The notes: a model not told the origin generated them from the sequence alone. A stretch of 64,000 bases of DNA from JBBDXS01 sp040902195 (GCA_040902195.1 JBBDXS010000014.1:124001-188000), one strand, 5' to 3'. Positions 8,821 through 16,918 are shown, counted from the first letter of the stretch. A program made the numbers and translations.

Positions 8821-9367
8821 GCTCCGCGCAGACTGCCGGAGCGGGAAGGAGGCACTGGCCGTGGTCCACCACCCGCTAACGGTGGGAATCACCCTCCAGG
8901 TGACTCCTTGCCGGGTGCCCCTATTCTAGGGAACGGCCATGACAAGCCGCTGGCCCACTGCTGCGGAAGCCCGCTGCTCGCGCCCGACGACGACGGAAGC
9001 GGTACCAAGCCCGCGGAAGGCGACGACGGGAAGCCCACGAGTGAGAGTGAAAGCTGCAGTGTGGGGTAGCTCCGGGACCGGCAGCGAGCGTTTTCGCTCG
9101 TAGAGTCCGGAGTGATCTCCTAGAGTCGAGGTTAGGTGGGGATAGCTCCCCACCGGCGACGAAGGCATCCGTCGCTAAGGCTAGTGGTAAATGTCGTCCT
9201 GACTGCGCATGCCTCGTCAAGGCGTCCGCCGCCAGGGTAGCGATAGACCACGCGGCGATGCAGTGGATGCGCAACGGCGCGGTAGCACCGCGCGGAAGCG
9301 CAGATGCTGTTGGCACCCGAATGCTCCGCAACGCCAATAAATGGCCGAGCGCAGTAAACGGGTGCCA
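8821..9367 (+). ncRNA. Candidate large structured RNA, no known family recognised
   Basis: About 550 bases carry no convincing reading frame on either strand but many perfect hairpins. A stem at 8857-8862/8933-8938 encloses three hairpins (8869-8885, 8889-8903, 8919-8931). An extended bulged stem lies at 9070-9112, with its tip at 9085-9100. An eight-base stem with a four-base loop lies at 9135-9154, and hairpins follow at 9156-9175 and 9211-9223. A two-part stem lies at 9268-9302, with the inner part at 9277-9293. A nine-base closing stem pairs 9311-9319 with 9359-9367. Single-stranded parts are rich in GGAAG and GAAA. The conserved cores of RNase P, tmRNA, SRP RNA and common riboswitches were looked for and not seen. 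It could be an independent RNA or the leader of the gene at 9419. Confidence 0.55.
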
Positions 9368-9418
9368 CGTCGTCTCCAAGAGGCATGCGCCCGTCGTCAA
9401 CCCCTAAGGGAGGCAGAT

Positions 9419-9922
9419 ATGGCTACTTCGACAAGCGCTGCGGCCGTGACTCCAGAAGGAAGGTGGCCAGGAGTCGACATTGGATACGACTTCGTTCTCC
9501 CGGCGTACCAGTGGATGCAGCAGCGTTACGAAGCCGCGAACGGACACATCCAAGCGATCTTGACCTTCACGGCTACGATAAGCTTTGCCGCGCCGACGCT
9601 TGCTACCGCGGTAGTGGAGGACATCGATCTTACTTCACCGTTCTTCATCGCAGCAATCGCCATCTTCTCTGCCAGCATTCTGGTCGGAGCGGTAGCCCGA
9701 GCATCGGGCGACTTGCATCTCATTTCACCGGAGTTGCTCTACGAGGGATGGCTGCATGACGACGCGTGGGAGTTCAAGAAGAACGCCATCTTCTTTGCCG
9801 GAGAGGACTTCAAGCACAACCGCAGAGTGGTGAACACAAAGACTCGAGTAGCCACCGCTATGATGCTTGCGATGGTTATGGAGATCGGCCTCTTCCTGGC
9901 CTGGGTGCTAGTCGAGAGCTAG
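9419..9922 (+). CDS. Small three-TM membrane protein
   Basis: A 167-residue protein with a hydrophilic N-terminus, two closely spaced membrane helices (about 44-65 and 73-94), a charged middle (about 100-140) and a third helix at 144-164. The middle holds aromatic and acidic positions around LLYEGWLHDDAWEFKKN. The layout resembles small membrane effectors such as SLATT or Pycsar-TM proteins, but I see no decisive motif. ATG 9419 has a strong ribosome binding site (AAGGGAGG). It directly follows the structured RNA region and overlaps the convergent small gene at 9919 by four bases. Its codon use is less GC-biased than its neighbours, which hints at transfer. Confidence 0.75.
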   Translation: MATSTSAAAVTPEGRWPGVDIGYDFVLPAYQWMQQRYEAANGHIQAILTFTATISFAAPTLATAVVEDIDLTSPFFIAAIAIFSASILVGAVARASGDLHLISPELLYEGWLHDDAWEFKKNAIFFAGEDFKHNRRVVNTKTRVATAMMLAMVMEIGLFLAWVLVES

Positions 9923-10032
9923 CTAGCCCTCGTCTTGCCGTCGCCGCCGTTCTTTACTGAGACACTAGGGTTCTTTGACGGCTCAGGACGTGGCGGAGGC
10001 GGCGGAGGCGGGTCAGCCTTCTTCTCGTCCAT
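9919..10032 (-). CDS. Proline-rich 37-residue peptide
   Basis: A very short frame encoding a hydrophilic peptide with MDEKKAD, then seven consecutive prolines, then a basic/Gly/Asn tail ending KTRAS. An excellent ribosome binding site (GAAGGGAG) lies four bases before ATG 10032, which is the main reason to believe it. It converges with the three-TM protein and the two stop codons overlap. No similar protein is known to me. Confidence 0.45.
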   Translation of the reverse strand: MDEKKADPPPPPPPRPEPSKNPSVSVKNGGDGKTRAS

Positions 10033-10149
10033 GTCGCTCCCTTCGGAGAGAGCTTACACCTCCGTTGCAGAGTGAACAAGCCAAGATGCGGGGCGCACCT
10101 TCTATGCCAACCACCACATGTGGAGCGCGCACGGAGAACGAGGAGCTTT

Positions 10150-10231
10150 GCCTTCTAGCCACGATGACGTCTGTGGCCAGGGCGGGCGTTAGCGTGTCGG
10201 TGTTGATGACGAGGTCGTAGTGGGAGTGTAA
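10150..10231 (-). pseudogene. Remnant of a cytidylate kinase-like gene end
   Basis: The minus-strand frame reads HYDLVINTDTLTPALATDV, which looks like the C-terminal part of cytidylate kinase-like proteins (family pattern YDLVINT, then a short helix). Upstream codons are missing because the 60-base repeat begins six bases before the fragment. Downstream the frame runs on without family likeness. I read it as a truncated gene. Positions 10033-10149 hold no other feature. Confidence 0.35.
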
Positions 10232-10236
10232 GGCCT

Positions 10237-10296
10237 GTCAGGTCCCTCGGGCTCCCCACGACCGTCCCGCTCTACCCCGCTCCCCTCGGGATGACA
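10237..10296. repeat. 60-base GTCA-ended repeat, copy 2
   Basis: Same orientation as the copy at 7990-8049, with three mismatches. The two copies bracket the PH protein, structured RNA and membrane protein segment. Confidence 0.75.
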
Positions 10297-10392
10297 AGGG
10301 ACCGCGGTGTCATCCATTGGGAGATGTTGCCGCTCCCCTCTCTCCTGACCTTCGCGCGGTTCCCCTGCCTCCCCACCCCGCCTCCCATCCGC

Positions 10393-10398
10393 TATAGT
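10393..10398 (+). promoter_or_regulatory. -10 box before CoA-transferase pair 2
   Basis: TATAGT ends ten bases before ATG 10409, consistent with a leaderless or nearly leaderless transcript. Confidence 0.4.
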
Positions 10399-10408
10399 GC
10401 GCCTCGCT

Positions 10409-11590
10409 ATGTCCGAAAACGGGGGGCTGCTGTCTGAGATCACGGTCCTCGATCTGACGGAGGGGGCGGCCGGGCCGTTCGCGACGAAGTTCTTCGCGGA
10501 CTACGGGGCGCGCGTGATCAAGATCGAGCGGCCCGGCCGCGGCGACCCGGCCCGGCGCGAGGGGCCGTTCGGCGCGCGCGAGGACGCCGGCGCGCTCTTC
10601 CTGTACGCGAACACCGGCAAGGAGAGCGTGACGCTCGATCTGGCGACGAACACGGGGCGGCTGATGCTGCTGGAGCTGGTCGAGCACGCGGACGCGCTGG
10701 TCGAGAGCTGGCCGACGGGCGCACTCGAGGCGCTCGGCCTGGGCGAGGCGGCATTGCACCAGCGCAACCCGCGCCTAATCGTGACGTCCGTGTCGGCGTT
10801 CGGGCGCTCGGGGCCGTACGCGGGCTACCGCGCGACGGAGCTGACGGCGTACGCGTCGGGCGGGCAGCAGTCGATCACGGGCGAGGCAGACCGCGAGCCG
10901 CTGATGCCCGCGGGACGCCAGGGCGCGTTCCAGACGGGCATGCACGCGTTCGGCGCGACGCTGGCGGGGCTCTACTCGGTGGGCTTCCTCGAGGTTGGGC
11001 AGAACATCGAGATCGCGACGATGGAGGCGCTCGCGTCGACGCTGGAGCTGTATCTCGGCGACTACGTGTATTTCCACCGCGAGATCCTGACGAAGCGACG
11101 CGGCAACATTGTGTCGTCGACGATCGGCATCTTCCCCTGCGCCGACGGCTATGCGGGCATCCACGTGATGCCGCGCAACTTCGCGTCGTTCGCGCAGGCG
11201 ATGGACGCGGCGTGGATGACCGGCGACGAGAAGTTCAAGGACCAGCGCGCGCGCCTGATCAACAACGACGAGATGCTCGCGGCCGTGTACGGCTGGGCGG
11301 CGTCGAAAACGCGCGGCGAGATCTACGCGCTGGCGGGCGAGCACCGCACGACGATGGCGCCGGTGCTCTCGATCGGCGAGGCGCTGTCGAACGCGCACTT
11401 CCGCGAGCGCGAGTCGTTCCGCGAGCTGGACGGCCTGACGTACCCGGGCCCGGCGTTCCGTCCGGGCGAGGGCGCGTGGGAGCTGCGGCCGGCGCCCCGC
11501 CTGGGCGAGCACAACGTGGCGGTGTACGGCGAGCTGCTCGGGCTGGCGAAGCGCGACATCGTGCGGCTGCGCGCGGCGGGGGTGATCTAG
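10409..11590 (+). CDS. CaiB/BaiF-type CoA-transferase lacking the nucleophile, first of pair 2
   Basis: A 393-residue class III CoA-transferase homologue with the N-terminal signature AGPFATKFFADYGARVIKIE. At the position of the catalytic aspartate (Asp171 of the 145-1365 protein) this protein has Ala173, in QGAFQTGMHAF. If that alignment holds, it cannot form the acyl-aspartyl intermediate. It may be a structural subunit paired with the next gene, which does carry the aspartate. ATG 10409 is preferred over GTG 10397, which lies inside the TATAGT box. Its TAG stop overlaps the next start by one base. Confidence 0.85.
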   Translation: MSENGGLLSEITVLDLTEGAAGPFATKFFADYGARVIKIERPGRGDPARREGPFGAREDAGALFLYANTGKESVTLDLATNTGRLMLLELVEHADALVESWPTGALEALGLGEAALHQRNPRLIVTSVSAFGRSGPYAGYRATELTAYASGGQQSITGEADREPLMPAGRQGAFQTGMHAFGATLAGLYSVGFLEVGQNIEIATMEALASTLELYLGDYVYFHREILTKRRGNIVSSTIGIFPCADGYAGIHVMPRNFASFAQAMDAAWMTGDEKFKDQRARLINNDEMLAAVYGWAASKTRGEIYALAGEHRTTMAPVLSIGEALSNAHFRERESFRELDGLTYPGPAFRPGEGAWELRPAPRLGEHNVAVYGELLGLAKRDIVRLRAAGVI

Positions 11591-12834
11591 TGGACCGGCT
11601 GCCGCTGTACAACATCCGCGTGCTCGACCTTTCGCGCGTATGGGCGGGCCCGTACTGCACGCGGCTGCTGGGCGACATGGGCGCCGAAGTGATCAAGATC
11701 GAATCGGCGGGATCGTGGGACCTGCTGCGCTCGCTCAGCCTGCTGCCGGGCACCGACGAGCGGGTCTACAACAAGTCGCACTACTTCAACCATTACAACC
11801 GCAACAAGTACGGCTGCACGCTCGACCTGTCGCACGCGAAGGGGCACGAGCTGGCGCTACGCCTCGTCGCGCAGAGCGACGTCGTGGTCGAGAACTATCG
11901 CGCGGACGTGCTCGAGCGCCTCGGCCTGACGTACGACGAGCTGCGCGCCGTGAAGCCGGACATCATCCTGATCTCGATGCCGAGCCACGGCCTCTGGGGG
12001 CCGGACGCGCATCGTATCGGCTACGGCACGCACATCGAGCAGCTCTCGGGGCTCGTGTCCGTGAGCGGCTACCCGGACGGGCCGCCGCAGCGCAGCGCCA
12101 TCTCCTACGGCGACCCGGTCGCGGGCGCGACGGCGGCCGCGGCGACGTTCGCGGCGCTGCTCTACCGCCGCGCGACAGGCCGCGGACAGCACGTCGAGGT
12201 GGCGCAGGTGGAAGCGATGCTCTCGTTCGCGGGCGACCTCTACCTGGAGTACGGCATGACGGGCGCGGAGCCGCCGCGGCTGGCGAACAAGCACCGCTCG
12301 ATGGCGCCGCACGGGACGTATCGCTGCGCGGGCGACGACTCGTGGGTCGCGATCGCGGTCGGGACGGACGCGGAGTTCGCGTCGCTGTGCGGCGTTATCG
12401 CACGGCCGGAGCTGGCGCGGGACGATCGCTTCGCCGACGTGATATCGAGGCACCGCAATCAGGACGAGCTGGACGCGATCGTCTCGGAATGGACGGCGAC
12501 GCTATCGCATCGCGACGCGACGGTGCAGCTCCAGGCGGCCGGCGTGGCGGCGATGGCGGTGCTGACGATACCGGAGCTCGTCGACGACGCGCACCTGCGC
12601 GAGCGCGGCTTCTGGGAGGAGCAGACGCATCGCGAGGCCGGCACCTGGACCATGGACGGCCCGGCCTGGCGTTTCGACCTGACGCCGGCGCACATCCGGC
12701 TGCCCGCGCCCTGCTTCGCGGAGCACAACGACTACGTCCTGCGCGACCTGCTCGGGCTGAGCGCGGAAGAGATCGACGCGCTCGAGCGCGAAGGCGTCTG
12801 CGCCCGCGAACCCGTGCCGGGACAGGACGAATAG
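11590..12834 (+). CDS. CaiB/BaiF class III CoA-transferase, second of pair 2
   Basis: A 414-residue protein starting at GTG 11590, overlapping the previous stop by one base. The signature AGPYCTRLLGDMGAEVIKIE is present, and Asp175 in SYGDPVAGA is the candidate nucleophile. It resembles the second member of pair 1 in length and in its YRCAGDD and DRFADV segments. The coupling suggests an unequal heteromer in which this is the active subunit. Neighbouring SDR and crotonase genes point to acyl-CoA metabolism; the substrate is unknown. Confidence 0.9.
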   Translation: MDRLPLYNIRVLDLSRVWAGPYCTRLLGDMGAEVIKIESAGSWDLLRSLSLLPGTDERVYNKSHYFNHYNRNKYGCTLDLSHAKGHELALRLVAQSDVVVENYRADVLERLGLTYDELRAVKPDIILISMPSHGLWGPDAHRIGYGTHIEQLSGLVSVSGYPDGPPQRSAISYGDPVAGATAAAATFAALLYRRATGRGQHVEVAQVEAMLSFAGDLYLEYGMTGAEPPRLANKHRSMAPHGTYRCAGDDSWVAIAVGTDAEFASLCGVIARPELARDDRFADVISRHRNQDELDAIVSEWTATLSHRDATVQLQAAGVAAMAVLTIPELVDDAHLRERGFWEEQTHREAGTWTMDGPAWRFDLTPAHIRLPAPCFAEHNDYVLRDLLGLSAEEIDALEREGVCAREPVPGQDE

Positions 12835-12840
12835 ACTAGC

Positions 12841-13264
<424 letters not shown>

Positions 13265-13272
13265 GCGACCAA

Positions 13273-13278
13273 ATTGTA
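13273..13278 (-). promoter_or_regulatory. -10 box, leaderless start
   Basis: TACAAT on the minus strand, eight bases before ATG 13264. Confidence 0.5.
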
Positions 13279-13321
13279 CCGCCTCGCCGATTAATGCGAG
13301 GTCTCGATCATAGCCGCGGAA

Positions 13322-13345
13322 TCCTTCGCTGCGCTCAGGATGACG
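13322..13345. repeat. CCTTCGC...AGGATGAC element
   Basis: A short copy of the dispersed element whose end reads CTCAGGATGAC. It is closely similar to 20887-20910. Confidence 0.5.
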
Positions 13346-13347
13346 AT

Positions 13348-13869
13348 TCACGTCTCCGCGAACGGCGCCGGATAGATCAGACGGCCTCGATACGCCGGAT
13401 CGTAGTGCGAGAGCTTGATCGCCATGAACGAGGCGTCGGTGATCTGCGGAACGGGCGGGTCGATGCCGAGGGGGCGCGCGACCTCGAAGCCGAAGCGCGG
13501 ATAGTACGTCGCGTGGCCGAGCACAGAGATGAGCGGCTCGCCGCGGGCGTCGGCGAGCTCGATCGCGCGGCGGCAGAGCGCACCACCGATGCCGTCGTTC
13601 TGGCGCGACGGCGTGACGGAGACGGGAGCAAGCACAAGCACGCGCCGGTCAGCGTCGCCGCCGCGAAGTGTGGAGTACGTCAGCATCGTGTGGCCGACGA
13701 CGACGCCGTCTTCCTCTGCGACGAGCGACAGCTCCGGCACGTACGCGTCGGAGTCGCGCAGCGCCTCGACGAGGCGCGCCTCGTTCTCGCGGCCGAACGC
13801 GGCGGCGGTTACGGTCGAGACGGCGTCGTAGTCTTCGGGCCGTTCGGGGCGGATGAGGACGGGAGACAT
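13348..13869 (-). CDS. GNAT family N-acetyltransferase
   Basis: A 173-residue acetyltransferase that should transfer acetyl from acetyl-CoA to an amine. The acetyl-CoA binding motif appears as SRQNDGIGGALCRRAIE, and ISVLGHATYYPRFGFE is characteristic of the YhbS-like subgroup. ATG 13869 is chosen because a TACAAT box ends seven bases upstream. It is a single-gene unit. The acceptor is unknown. Confidence 0.8.
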   Translation of the reverse strand: MSPVLIRPERPEDYDAVSTVTAAAFGRENEARLVEALRDSDAYVPELSLVAEEDGVVVGHTMLTYSTLRGGDADRRVLVLAPVSVTPSRQNDGIGGALCRRAIELADARGEPLISVLGHATYYPRFGFEVARPLGIDPPVPQITDASFMAIKLSHYDPAYRGRLIYPAPFAET

Positions 13870-13876
13870 CGAGGCG

Positions 13877-13882
13877 ATTGTA
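13877..13882 (-). promoter_or_regulatory. -10 box, leaderless start
   Basis: TACAAT on the minus strand, seven bases before ATG 13869. Confidence 0.5.
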
Positions 13883-14029
13883 CTAGAAGCTCGATGTTCG
13901 ATGCTCAATGTTCGAAGTCGCAACTAGTGCCGCGGTGCCAGCGGGCAAAACCGTCCGGAGACATCGGGCGATAGTGCTAGAAGTTCGAATACGAAGAAAC
14001 GCACAACTCGCAGCGTGTGCAAGAGGGCC

Positions 14030-14051
14030 GGACAGACCTGAAGGTCTGTCC
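14030..14051. repeat. GGACAG palindrome
   Basis: GGACAGACCT and AGGTCTGTCC across two bases, followed by CTACAGG. It belongs to the dispersed family seen at 8089 and elsewhere. The preceding stretch 13886-13925 is a low-complexity TTCGA run. Confidence 0.65.
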
Positions 14052-14102
14052 CTACAGGCAGCGCCTCGTTACGGCGCGGCCTCTCCAAACCCAGGATGGC
14101 CA

Positions 14103-15005
14103 TCACCCTTTGAGGCGCGATTCTTGCTCGGCCTTGCGTTGCTCCGCGGCGGCGCTGCCTGTGAGGTCCTCGAACGCGCCGTCTCGCCAGCGCAGCGCTT
14201 CCTTTAGCCCCTTCTCTGCGATGATGCGGTAGAACTCCTTCACGCCGGGCGCCAATCGCGCGCGCGAGTCCATCTCGACGGCCATCTTCTGCGCAGTGCG
14301 CGAGCCCATCAGCTCGAGCGCGATGTTGACGATGCGCTTGTTCGCGGCGAGCACGGCCGGATCGATGCGGCACATCTTGTCGGCGAGCGCCTCGACCTCG
14401 GCCTCGAGCCGCTCGTGGGGCACGGCCTTGAGCGCAACGCCGACCTCGGCGGCCTGCGTGCCGGAGAGCTGGTCGCCGGTGAGCAGCAGGTACTTCGCCC
14501 ATTGCGGCCCGGCCAGGTAGGTCCACATGTGCTGCACCGGAGAGCCCTGGTTGCGCACCGGCGGGAAGCCGATCACCGCGTCCTCGGCGGCGACGACGAG
14601 GTCGCAGAGGAGCGCGACGTCCGTGCCGCCGGCGAGACAGTAGCCGTGCACCTGCGCGATGACGGGCTTGTGCACATCGAGCAGCGCGTGGCGATAGCGC
14701 TGGTCGCGCTCGAGGTACCACGCGTCGTCATCGTACTCGCGGCGGCCGCGCCGCCCCTCCCCGCCGATCCCGAGCGCGTGGGCATCCTGGCCATCGAGCG
14801 GCGAGATATCGTAGCCGGCGCTGAAGCCGCGCCCGGCGCCGCGCACGATGATGACGTGCACGCTCGCGGTGCCGTCGGCCTCCCAGAGCGCCTCGTTGAG
14901 CTCCTTGTGCATGCGCGGCGTGATCGCGTTGAGCTTCTCGGGGCGGTTCAGCGTGATGCGGACCTTGCCGCCGTCCTGCTCGTAGAGGACCTGTTCGTAG
15001 GTCAT
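14103..15005 (-). CDS. Enoyl-CoA hydratase/isomerase family protein
   Basis: A 300-residue crotonase-fold protein. The oxyanion-hole segments are GAGRGFSAGYDIS and GYCLAGGTDVALLCDL. Where hydratases carry their catalytic glutamates, this sequence reads FPPVRNQGSPVQHMW with no glutamate. It is therefore probably not a standard hydratase and may catalyse another acyl-CoA reaction. A charged insertion with many Arg, Gly and Asp lies at about residues 75-95. ATG 15005 has AGGAG eight bases upstream. It follows the hydrolase gene at 15015 on the same strand. Confidence 0.8.
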   Translation of the reverse strand: MTYEQVLYEQDGGKVRITLNRPEKLNAITPRMHKELNEALWEADGTASVHVIIVRGAGRGFSAGYDISPLDGQDAHALGIGGEGRRGRREYDDDAWYLERDQRYRHALLDVHKPVIAQVHGYCLAGGTDVALLCDLVVAAEDAVIGFPPVRNQGSPVQHMWTYLAGPQWAKYLLLTGDQLSGTQAAEVGVALKAVPHERLEAEVEALADKMCRIDPAVLAANKRIVNIALELMGSRTAQKMAVEMDSRARLAPGVKEFYRIIAEKGLKEALRWRDGAFEDLTGSAAAEQRKAEQESRLKG

Positions 15006-15014
15006 GATGTACTC

Positions 15015-15818
15015 CTATGCTCTCAGGAATTTCGCGATCTCATCGATCAGCTCGTCGTGGTGGTCACGCCAGTACGAGAGGCCCTCGCCGGTGACGAGCT
15101 GCGAGCCCGCGATCGCTTCGTGCGCCTGCCGGGACGCCTCTATGGGATGGATGGGGTCATCCGTGTGACCGACGACGAGCGTCGGGACGTGAATCGCGCG
15201 CAACTGTTCCGCCTCAAGGTGTGGGTCGTTCAGGAGACCTCGAATGGTCGCCACTGTTGAGTCGGGACGGAGCGTGCGGAACCAGTTGTCCATCCGCGCG
15301 TGTTCCTCAGGGTCGCTCTCCTTCAGCTCGGCGTACTGCGGGAGCTGCATGACGATATCGGCCGCCTTCTCGACGCCGACGGCTTCGATCAGCGAGGCGA
15401 GCGCGAGGAAGACGTCCTGCGCGGTCTTGATCCCCGTCCCGAAGCCGGGCAAGCCGTGCAGCACGAGCTTCTCGACGCGCTCCGGCTGCGCCAGCGCAGC
15501 GATGACTGACGCGCGCGCCCCCATCGAGCCGCCGCCGAGCGCCGCGCGCTCGATGCCGAGGTGGTCGAGCAGCCCGAGCATGTCGCGCGCGTGCGACTCC
15601 CAGGTGTAATCCGAGTCGTCCGGCGTGAAGCCAGACTGACCATGGCCGCGCGCGTCGTACAGGACGAGGCGAACGCCGTGATTGGCTAGCTCCTCGAAGC
15701 CCTCGCCGAAGACGCGTGCGCGCTCGATGGAGCCCATGAGGCCGTGCAGCCAGACGAGCGTCGGGCCGTCGCCGAGGATTTGGTAGTGGATGTCGACGTT
15801 GTTTATCTTGGCGAACAT
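15015..15818 (-). CDS. Alpha/beta hydrolase
   Basis: A 267-residue alpha/beta-hydrolase. The nucleophile elbow is GGGSMG, the oxyanion region WLHGLMGS comes near the N-terminus, and the acidic residue is probably in VVGHTDDPIHP. The histidine is likely in the RDHHDE segment near the end. I chose ATG 15818, where the family beta-strand FAKINNVDIHYQILG begins; a longer frame adds 19 unconvincing residues. It is probably co-transcribed with the crotonase nine bases downstream. The substrate is unknown. Confidence 0.82.
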   Translation of the reverse strand: MFAKINNVDIHYQILGDGPTLVWLHGLMGSIERARVFGEGFEELANHGVRLVLYDARGHGQSGFTPDDSDYTWESHARDMLGLLDHLGIERAALGGGSMGARASVIAALAQPERVEKLVLHGLPGFGTGIKTAQDVFLALASLIEAVGVEKAADIVMQLPQYAELKESDPEEHARMDNWFRTLRPDSTVATIRGLLNDPHLEAEQLRAIHVPTLVVGHTDDPIHPIEASRQAHEAIAGSQLVTGEGLSYWRDHHDELIDEIAKFLRA

Positions 15819-15880
15819 GGAGTACTCAGCTTTCAGCAATGAGCGGACAACTTGAATAAGAGCGGCGGCCTCCATTCCGC

Positions 15881-15919
15881 AGCGAGCTACGCTCGCTGGA
15901 CAGAGCTAAAGCTTTGTCC
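15881..15919. repeat. Two adjacent palindromes
   Basis: AGCGAGC/GCTCGCT with a three-base loop (15881-15897) is followed at once by GGACAGAGCT/AGCTTTGTCC (15898-15919). The second belongs to the dispersed GGACAG family and has one mismatch. Confidence 0.6.
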
Positions 15920-15950
15920 CTATGGCTGCCGCGTCGCCGTTCCAGCCCCA

Positions 15951-16769
15951 TTACAAGTGCACGCTGAGGCCGCCATCGACGTACATGACCTGGCCGGTGA
16001 CGTAGCCCGCCGCGTCGGAAGCGAGGTAGAGGGCGAGCGGGGCGACTTCGTCCGCGCGACCGGGACGTTTCATCGGGATGAAGCGCACGGTCTGGTTCGC
16101 ATCGGGCGTCGGGTCGCCGAGGGCGGCGGAGTCCTCCATCCAGCCAAGCGCGATCGCGTTGACGGTGACGCCCTGCGCGGCCCACTCCTCCGCGAGCGAG
16201 CGCGTCAGGTTCATCACGCCCGCGTGCGCCGCGCCGTAGGCCGAGGCGTTCGGCAGGCCGCGCTCGCCGAGGACGGACGTGACGTTGATGATGCGGCCCC
16301 GGTTGCGCGCGCCGTCATTCGCGAGCACGTGCTTGCCGGCGGCGCGGCAGACGAAGAACGTGGCGCTCAAGTTCTGCGCGATGACCTTCGCCCACTCGGC
16401 GTCGCTGATCTTCGTCACCGGCTTGCCGAGGAACGCGCCGGGCGCGTTGACGACGATGTCGAGGTGGCCGAGCTCCTTCGCGACCTGGTTCACCATCACG
16501 AGCGCGCCCTGGCCCGTCGAGACGTCGGTAGCGGTATCGATCGCGGTGCGGCCCATGTCGCGCACCTCGCGGGCGGTCTTTCGCACGGCGAGCATCTCCT
16601 CCGCGTCGTTCGTCGCGGCGCAGAGCGCGACGTCGGAGCCCGCCTCGGCGAGCGCGATCGCGATCGCGCGGCCGGCGCCCCGTCCGGCGCCGACGACGAG
16701 CGCCTTCTTGCCGGAGAGGTCGAAGGCGTCGAGCGAGCGCTTGGCGTTCGGCCAGGACGCTACTGACAT
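15951..16769 (-). CDS. SDR-family protein with altered catalytic lysine
   Basis: A 272-residue SDR with the glycine-rich motif VGAGRGAG at about 26-33, Ser165 and Tyr178. At Tyr+4, where SDR enzymes have lysine, this protein has His182 (SAYGAAH). The C-terminal YVTGQVMYVDGG ending is normal. The lysine change suggests altered or lost catalysis unless histidine substitutes. It lies on the same strand as the SDR at 17018, separated by a repeat-filled stretch. The substrate is unknown. Confidence 0.8.
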   Translation of the reverse strand: MSVASWPNAKRSLDAFDLSGKKALVVGAGRGAGRAIAIALAEAGSDVALCAATNDAEEMLAVRKTAREVRDMGRTAIDTATDVSTGQGALVMVNQVAKELGHLDIVVNAPGAFLGKPVTKISDAEWAKVIAQNLSATFFVCRAAGKHVLANDGARNRGRIINVTSVLGERGLPNASAYGAAHAGVMNLTRSLAEEWAAQGVTVNAIALGWMEDSAALGDPTPDANQTVRFIPMKRPGRADEVAPLALYLASDAAGYVTGQVMYVDGGLSVHL

Positions 16770-16814
16770 CTAGCGCTTCCGCCTTTGGACCGGAGGAGCG
16801 GATGGGGTGTCTGT

Positions 16815-16918
16815 CTTCCCACCCGCCCGCCCAGGGTAGTTTGTGAGTCTGGGGGACACCCCCAGACCCCCGGCAGGGGGGACTCCGCCCCCTCTGCACT
16901 CCCCCGGCACGTCGGAAG
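16815..16918. repeat. About 100-base GC-rich repeat, copy 1
   Basis: It starts TTCCCACCCGCCC, includes a CTGGGGGACACC/CCCCAGACCCCC inverted pair, and ends CTCTGCACTCCCCCGG. A second version lies at 17922-18045 with an insertion. Neither contains a convincing gene. The rest of 16919-17017 is a TTGTTCC low-complexity run. Confidence 0.65.

Noticed and set aside
8821..9367. RNase P RNA, tmRNA, SRP RNA, group I or II intron, or cobalamin riboswitch
   Set aside because: The GAGGAAAGTCC and tmRNA T-loop cores and an intron domain V are absent; weak likenesses such as TAAATGTCGTCC to group I P7 are not supported by partner segments.
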